Shown here: positions 57,731 to 64,000 of the stretch, one piece after another | How the letters are laid out: each line of letters begins with the position of its first letter | Numbering within the stretch: position 1 is the first letter of the stretch | From: Brachynemurus nebulosus | Lineage: Eukaryota > Arthropoda > Insecta > Neuroptera > Myrmeleontidae | DNA: 64,000 nucleotides | Reading direction: 5' to 3' | NCBI GenBank assembly: GCA_035578155.1 | Contig: JAPWDM010000001.1 | Location: 620,001 to 684,000, forward strand | Made by a program: the position numbers and the translations under genes | Notes under the pieces: model-generated | Seen by the model: only the letters and a program-made list of their open reading frames with translations | The model's database searches: none | Told to the model about the DNA's origin: nothing

Positions 57731-58045
57731 CTTACAGTACTGGTGAGAAATAATTAGGTTTCGACATCCTATGACCGGAGGATCATTAAAGGTGACCTAC
57801 CTGATAATTTCGTGATCCATTTGAGTTCAGTCAATAAAAAACATTTTTTTCTAATCGTGGTGTCCTTTAAAAAATATTATTTTCTTAAATTTAAAAATAT
57901 CCTTAATTTTTTTTCTGTCCTTTATTTGTTCTTTTTTTAAATAAAATAAACCCACACTGTAGTAAAAAATGACTCCCTGCTGACTTTCAATAGTTCTGTT
58001 AAGAAATCGTATTATTCATTGAAAAACTATTTTAAAATTAAAATA

Positions 58046-59161
58046 GGGTTGACCGGGGTAATTGTGAATGGATTTTCATAAATTGAGATAAAAGCGTTGT
58101 TTTAAGTATTTTTTATTTTATATATCACATTATGGTTGATTTATTTTTAATTCTACATTATTCAGGATGCACCACACAAATTTTGAGCAAATTTGTATGA
58201 AAAACAAAAATTTTATAAGCCATTCACATTTCCCCGGTGCAGTTTTGCAAATCTTATGAATTTCGGGGTAAAAGTGAATGCCATCAGAAAAATTATTTAG
58301 AATGGATTACAAGAGAAGTGTGGTACGTCAGAGTAAAGCCCAACTCAAATTCTTCACATTTACTCCACTTTCAAATATTTCATCATACTTTAGCGGTCAC
58401 AATTTCTCTTTGTTTAATGCAAGTTATGCATACCTCAAATTTCTACAAAAAATCAAGGTTAAAGAAAAATAACAAAAATTGTAGGAACAAATTTATTACA
58501 AGCTAAAAATGATATTTTGATGGTATTTTGTCATTTTATCATATAAAAAATCAAAAAATTACATGTAGTCACACAAAAACAAGGAAAATAAGACTTTTTC
58601 AAGGAAACACATTTAGTTTACATGAATAAAAAACAATTTTTTTTTTTTTTTTTGTATTGTTTGTACAACGGAAACTTGTACAATAAGGCCACTAGCACCT
58701 TCATCAACATTTTCAACTCTGAAAAGAACTGAAGGCATTTGTGAATGACGTTCACAATTACCCCACAATTTTAAAATTCTAACATTCTAAACCGGGGTAA
58801 TTGTGAATGGTGATAAATTGCCCAATTTCTTTAGCAGTTAATAAGGAACCCTCTCAGGGTTTAGACCACTTCTTTAGAAGTACTTTTAACCATTCCTTAC
58901 CTTTTAAAAAAAGAAAATGTATTTAAAAAAAATTTTTTTTGAGGATTGGTCGAAGTAAGAATCATAAAATTTTGCAAGGGTTTTTTCAAAATAAAAAAAA
59001 AAAGATACTAATACTTGGAGAATTGTTATGAAATTTTAATAGCATATTAAGAAAGGACAGAAAAACATATTAAGAGTTGATTTTTAACAATATTAATGTT
59101 ATTTTAGAAATTGCAGGTGCCGTTCACAATTGCCCCAATTCACAATTACCCCGGTTAACCC
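58046..59161. mobile_element. TA-flanked element with iterated GGGGTAATTGTGAA ends
   Basis: Ends GGGTTGACCGGGGTAATTGT and ACAATTACCCCGGTTAACCC are flanked by TA (58044-58045, 59162-59163). The element is 1116 bp. The subterminal motif recurs inside in both orientations: CATTCACATTTCCCCGGT near 58203-58220, GGGGTAAAAGTGAATGCC near 58265, CACAATTACCCCAC near 58752, and CCGGGGTAATTGTGAATGG near 58793. Interior frames of up to 89 codons are not recognisable as a transposase. Tc1/mariner/pogo-like by duplication. Confidence 0.8.
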
Positions 59162-59543
59162 TACCACTGTTTCCAGACGTCCTCATATTAGTTAGTCACA
59201 TTTTCGTTGTGATAGACGTTTGTAAAGGACAGAATAGACTAATGCAGCCTGTCGGATCAGTTGCACGCAAAAATTTATTAAACCATAAAGTAATTATACA
59301 AAATGATTGCAAAATGATCGTATTGGTCTGTCCACACACTAATGGATCCATCACAGTTTTCATAATGTTAGACTAGGTCGTATGAGCGCATGATTGGCTA
59401 AAATTATACCTATTAAATTTATTTGCATAATCTTGTTTTATACATAGTACTAATAATAGTTCATGTTGCTACCTGTCAACCTGGTTAAATTTTTTAAAAC
59501 TAAAATTGCACAATATAACAAGGGCTAACATTTCTACATTTTT

Positions 59544-59572
<29 letters not shown>

Positions 59573-59574
<2 letters not shown>

Positions 59575-59912
59575 GGTAGTTTTTAGCACAATATCAATAA
59601 TAAATGAAGATATGAGTGGATGAAGGTGTTATGTAACATTTCTTTATAATTTTACAGTAGAAGCGTTTGAAAGTTTTTATTTACATATACTTCCCATGCA
59701 ATAGCACATGTTTATTATTGAATTTCTCCAAAACTATTGGACTTAATAAAACCAAATATTAATATATGATACTTCAGCATAGAATATTTCAAAATTTGGC
59801 AAAAAATGTTTTTGAAAAAATGTTACATAACACCTTCATTCATTCATGTCTTCAAATGTATCTTTACTTTTTATCATAAATTTGATATTTCCAAAGCTAC
59901 CAATTTTTTAAG
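59573..59912. repeat. Inverted-repeat element beside a poly-T tract
   Basis: TGGTAGTTTTTAGCACAATA and GATGAAGGTGTTATGTAACA on the left are mirrored by TGTTACATAACACCTTCATT and CAAAGCTACCA on the right, giving arms of about 70 bp with mismatches. A T homopolymer of about 26 (59549-59574) abuts the left end. It is non-coding. Confidence 0.6.
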
Positions 59913-62042
59913 TTGAAAAAATTATATGTTAAATGAAATGTTATTATAACTTTTGTATTTCGAAATAGGTATACGAATTACCTATAAAAAAAAGATCTCT
60001 GGTATATTTTTCGTGGTTCATCTTCATATCTTAATTATTGATATTATTTATTATTAATTACGCGTAACAAAGACAACATAGTTTTCAGAGAGCGGAAAAA
60101 ATTATTAAAAAGGGCATTAATGATTAAGAAATTATTATTTTATTCCCGAATTTCATTGCAAAATATATTTTCTTAACTTATAATACCTAAGTTTGAATCA
60201 ATCAAAAACCAAAATTATTCAACTAAAAAAAATTAATACCTTCGGCAGTATCAACTTTATAATAAAGTGGGGAAGCAGACATTGTAATATTGTACGAAAA
60301 AAGTTTTAAAAAATGAAAAATATTACCCTTTCGAATTTGATTAAAAATTTCGGCTTTGAAAAATTCTGACCAAGTACCCAAGTGGCAACATAAAATTTTA
60401 TAACAAATTACTACTATGCATAAAATACGATTATGCAAAAAAATTTGTATAGAAATAGTTTTAGTCACTCATGCGTCCATACCATCTAGTCTATATACTT
60501 TAAGGGGGAAGTTCACGCTAGAAACGGCTATAATAAAATAATTTTTTTCGAATCTCGTTTTTTGTTTTTATTTTGTTCTGTGGTTCTTTACAAACACGGT
60601 GATATATAAAACATGGCCAAACATTTTTTTTTTTTTCAAGTAGAAAAATCTTTATTTGTGAGCCGCTGCACAGCCAAGTTACCTGCTCCTTTGCAGACAA
60701 CGCTCACCCCCCCCCCATCGCGATTTGATCAGTAATATAACTATTTGAAGATGAAGAATCTTCAGGATGAAGAAAAGAAAAAGGAACAAGAAAGGACAAT
60801 GTATGGGGCTGGAGAGTTTTAATAAACAGTGAGTAGGTACGCTTCTTTTGTTATTATTTTTATTTTTTACCGTTTCCCGAAAGTTGTGTTTTTTCCGACA
60901 TGAAAAATCATATCTCAAGTTCTAGAAAAGATAGGGACTTAATTTTTTTTTAATTTTGTTCATAAACGTATTGCGCATAAAGTGGAGTATGCTTTTTCCA
61001 TTTGAACAATTGTAACTATTTTTAAACATTTTTTTGTAATAAAAAATTGGGTTTTTATAATTTTTAGAAGTTTAGGATTACAATTTTATAGTTAATTTTT
61101 AAAATTACTTGAAACCCATACTCAGCTTTATGGACAGGTCCTTTAGGAATAAAATAATGAAAAAATATTTAAAAAATATTCATTACTTTTTGAGCTTAAA
61201 AACTTGTGAAAAAGAAAGGCCCCCCACAGGGAAGAGTAATGAATGTTTCAAAAACAAAATTTTCTATTTGAAGCCATCTCTAATTTGAAAAAAATTTCAA
61301 CAAGCAAAATAATCATCAATAAAAAAATTGCCTTTTTATTTGAACTCCTCCCTTAACATGTAAGAAAGGAATTGTTTTATGAATGTACATTACACACAGT
61401 TAAATAAATAATTAAATTTTCTAGTCACATTGTTAATACACATATTATCTACATATTTTTGCATTACTTGTGACAATAATTATGATATGAAGTACATCGA
61501 TAAATAACTCGATAGAATACTGCCAATGATGATCGTCAAGGTTACTGAAGGCGCCAAAAACCTTCAAATTTCAATAAATATAGTCAATTTAACTAAACAC
61601 GCGTATGTAAGCTAGTGTGTCAATGTTAATTGACAATAATTGCATTGTAATATTTAAAAACATACAAAAATTATAACAGACAATATTACAATATACCGTG
61701 TACAATATGTACCTATAAAACACTACAAAATACAACTAACTCTTGCATAATATGGTTTCCTATAATATGAATTCGCTCTAGTCAAAGGCGGATTTATGTA
61801 CAAGCAAACTAGCCTCTTCCCCTGGTCAGCAAATTTTTGGAAGCAACAAATATGTATTTGTGTGTTTGTTACCACTTATCTCCAAAACGACTTAACCAAT
61901 TTTAACGCGGCTTTTTTAACTGCAAGCTAGTAATTCCGAGATGGATCTTAGCCAGGTTTCATGAAAATTGGTTTAGTCGTTTCCAGTATATTCTAGGATT
62001 TCCAGGATAAAAATGAAATTAAAAATCTGAGAAAACCACCCT
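59913..62042. other. AT-rich flank, nothing firm
   Basis: Includes a C9-10 run near 60706-60716 and a paragraph near 61850-61990 (CCAAAACGACTTAACCAATT, GGTTTCATGAAAATTGGTTT) typical of dispersed repeats, without definable ends. No gene. Confidence 0.4.
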
Positions 62043-62102
62043 TGTTAAGAACCATTCCACAATTACCCGTGAGAGTTAGTAATTGTGGAATGCTTCTTAA
62101 CA
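62043..62102. repeat. 24-bp-stem hairpin
   Basis: TGTTAAGAACCATTCCACAA at the left pairs with TTGTGGAATGCTTCTTAACA at the right, across a 12-base loop (CCGTGAGAGTTA) with one mismatch. A GC-rich segment (ACGGGCGCCCATACTCGGGG) follows directly, suggesting it is the end of a larger mobile element. Confidence 0.7.
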
Positions 62103-62598
62103 CGGGCGCCCATACTCGGGGGCAAGAGGGGGCCGCCCCCCGAACTGTTAGGGAAACGACAAAGTATGTACGTGTCTTGATAGTCAAGTGTTTTTTCTTT
62201 AACATAACCTACTATTTTAGCAACCGGATAAAGCAACGTCGAAATTGAAATTTTTTTTGGCTACTTACAAATCGCCATTCGTCATCCAAAATATTAAAAA
62301 TACTCCTTAGCCCCAGTTCTAGCCCTCTCCTACAAATCATCATATGGGCGTCCTTGGTCCTTAGCACCTTTTTCCAGGATTACCAAAATAAGAGTAAAAT
62401 TAAAAATTTTAAGAATTAATAAATTCTTCAAAAAGTTTCAAATAAAAAAATTTTAGGAACCAATAATGAAAAAGCTTTAAAAATTTTCAAACAAAATTTT
62501 CTAGAATTCCATATTCCAAATTTCATTATCATTTAGAATAAACTAATTTTCATCTTCTGTCGTATGTGAAATGTCTTGCTGTGTATTTCTTTTTTTTA

Positions 62599-62724
62599 GC
62601 GAATTTCCAGAAAGAATTCTGGAAATTCAGCTATTACAGTAGGTGTCATGACGCGACTTGAGCCCGGGACTATGGCAGAAATTTGTTTTGAGGTCCCTAG
62701 AAACCGAAAATAATATTCACTAAA

Positions 62725-62809
<85 letters not shown>

Positions 62810-63145
62810 TATATGTATCAGCACGATAACTCTCGAACGAATGTCTAGGTTTACGAAATTTGGTGACAACGTTGGAAGTCCAAAAATCTTGGATGAGTTC
62901 TTCAGCCAGACACGTCTGATGCCAGGAACATGGTTTTTGTTCTTGCAAAAAATTAGTTTTTTGCCAAAATTTCCACTTATTCAAAAATTTTTACCAAATT
63001 TTTTTACATCATTTAAAAGAGGAGAAAAAATTACATAAAAAAGGTCTTTAAACTATTATTCTATGTCAACTAGTTTCCGAGAAAAACTAATTTTTATAAA
63101 CGGAAATTCGCTATGTTATACAGGATGCTGTGACAGGGGTATTTA
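62599..63145 (+). repeat. Dispersed AGCGAATTTCC family, copy 4, with microsatellite
   Basis: It starts AGCGAATTTCCAGAAAG and ATTCAGCTATTACAG, has inner block GAGCCCGGGACTATGGCAGA and end GGAAATTCGCTATGTTATAC plus GTGACAGGGGTATTT. An (AT)n tract followed by (GTAT)n lies at about 62727-62815 in the same place as in copy 2. It is very similar to copy 2 over most of its length. Confidence 0.75.
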
Positions 63146-63839
63146 TAGTTTAATATCACACACGACAAATGAAATTAGCTCATTCTAAATTATAATAAAT
63201 TTTGAAATATGTAATTGCAGGAATTTTTATTTGAAACTTTTAGAGCTTTTTCCTTGTGGGTTTTTAAAATTTTTTTTATTATTTCTATGTAACTATTGGA
63301 ATATATAAGGGTTACCTGTACAGCTGTACATAATGTAGATTGAATATGCATATACACGATATGTCATTGTATTTATTAATATTATGCAAATATCAATAAT
63401 ACGTTACTTAATTAATACTTCCTTTTCTTTTTTCAAGAAGTAAACTATCCTTTAAAAAAAATATATCTCAATTTCTATAAATTTTCAACTATGAAATTGG
63501 ATTCGTATTTCCCCAACCAGATTTGTCAACTTTTTACTTTTCAAAATATTCGTTTATTCCAAACCAGACTTATCAACTTACTTTTCAACTTCAAAAACAG
63601 AGAGTGAGAAATTTCCATGAAAATAGATGCACTTTGAATCCAGTTAGAAAGAGATACACTTAACCATCTCCGAGTCCAATTGATGTTTCCGAAAAAAAGA
63701 AAGCTTGTGGTTGTTAAATGATAACATCAGGTGCAAATCCAGCTAAATTAAGAGGGGTCATATTTTTTAATGGCTTTTTTTAGTATTGTTTAGACTAGAA
63801 GGGGGAGACTCAGGACCCCTATAACGACCCCGCTATACC
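63146..63839. other. AT-rich flank, nothing recognised
   Basis: No supported feature. A GC-richer stretch at 63797-63840 has no partner within the window. Confidence 0.4.
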
Positions 63840-64000
63840 CACCATTGGTACTACATGCTTAATTTTAGTAAAAGCGACTTCGAAAGCATACAATTAGTTC
63901 GTAATTTTATTTTTCTATAATTTTTTTTATAATTTTTAAGGCACTGATAAAACTTATCGTTAGTCAACTTAATGACGTCATCAAATTAAAAAATTTATAA
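63840..64000. repeat. Satellite unit cut by window end
   Basis: GCTTAATTTTAGTAAAAGCG, TTTTTAAGGCACTGATAAA and AATGACGTCATCAAATTAAA match the ~300-bp units at 40040-41150. The window ends inside it, so an array may continue beyond. Confidence 0.6.

Noticed and set aside
58237..58506. Possible transposase frame in the TA-flanked element
   Set aside because: No helix-turn-helix or catalytic motifs are visible and two overlapping frames are equally open.
62727..63038. Frames with Tyr-Ile or Met-Tyr-Val-Cys repeats
   Set aside because: They translate the (AT)n(GTAT)n tract of the same dispersed repeat family.

Overview
The window is eukaryotic and very probably from an insect. It is strongly AT-rich by eye, its only convincing gene is split by GT-AG introns, and nearly everything else is short transposon debris of kinds common in insect genomes: TA-flanked MITEs, hAT elements, a deleted mariner, solo LTRs, foldback elements and long (AT)n tracts. 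I could not fix the species or order.

The gene lies on the + strand. Four exons (9624-9740, 46374-46568, 48491-48675, 50594-50860) join in frame with phases 1, 1 and 0. They encode the last 253 residues of an immunoglobulin-superfamily cell-surface protein with two Ig domains and a hydrophobic C-terminus that runs to the stop, as in GPI-anchored proteins. The 5' exons, including the signal peptide, would lie upstream of base 1. The first intron seen here is about 36.6 kb and splits Ig domain 1 between its strand-B cysteine and its core tryptophan. The next two introns are about 1.9 kb each and carry copies of the same transposon. Poly(A) signals follow the stop codon from 50900.

Layout: 1-9623 is upstream intron with a foldback, a ~31-bp minisatellite split by a MITE, two inverted 450-bp MITEs and nested palindromes. 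9741-46373 is the giant intron. It holds TIR elements near 10.5-11.2 kb, a nested hAT (12.0-14.7 kb), two solo LTRs (19.5 and 22.8 kb), hairpin retroposon-like copies (18.5, 24.8, 30.7 kb), foldbacks (25.1, 26.2 kb), three short hAT elements (31.7, 36.9, 43.6 kb), a deleted mariner (37.4 kb) and a ~280-310-bp tandem repeat (40-41 kb). 50861-64000 is 3' flank with more hAT and TA-type elements and no firm second gene. A weak spliced candidate sits at 51361-51650.

I saw no bacterial-style operon, CRISPR array, rRNA, intact tRNA or intact transposase. The most unusual items are an Ig domain 2 that lacks its canonical strand-F cysteine, and a small family of long-hairpin elements flanked by direct repeats of variable length (9-14 bp). 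The latter points to copying by retroposition rather than by a DNA transposase. All repeat boundaries were read by eye.
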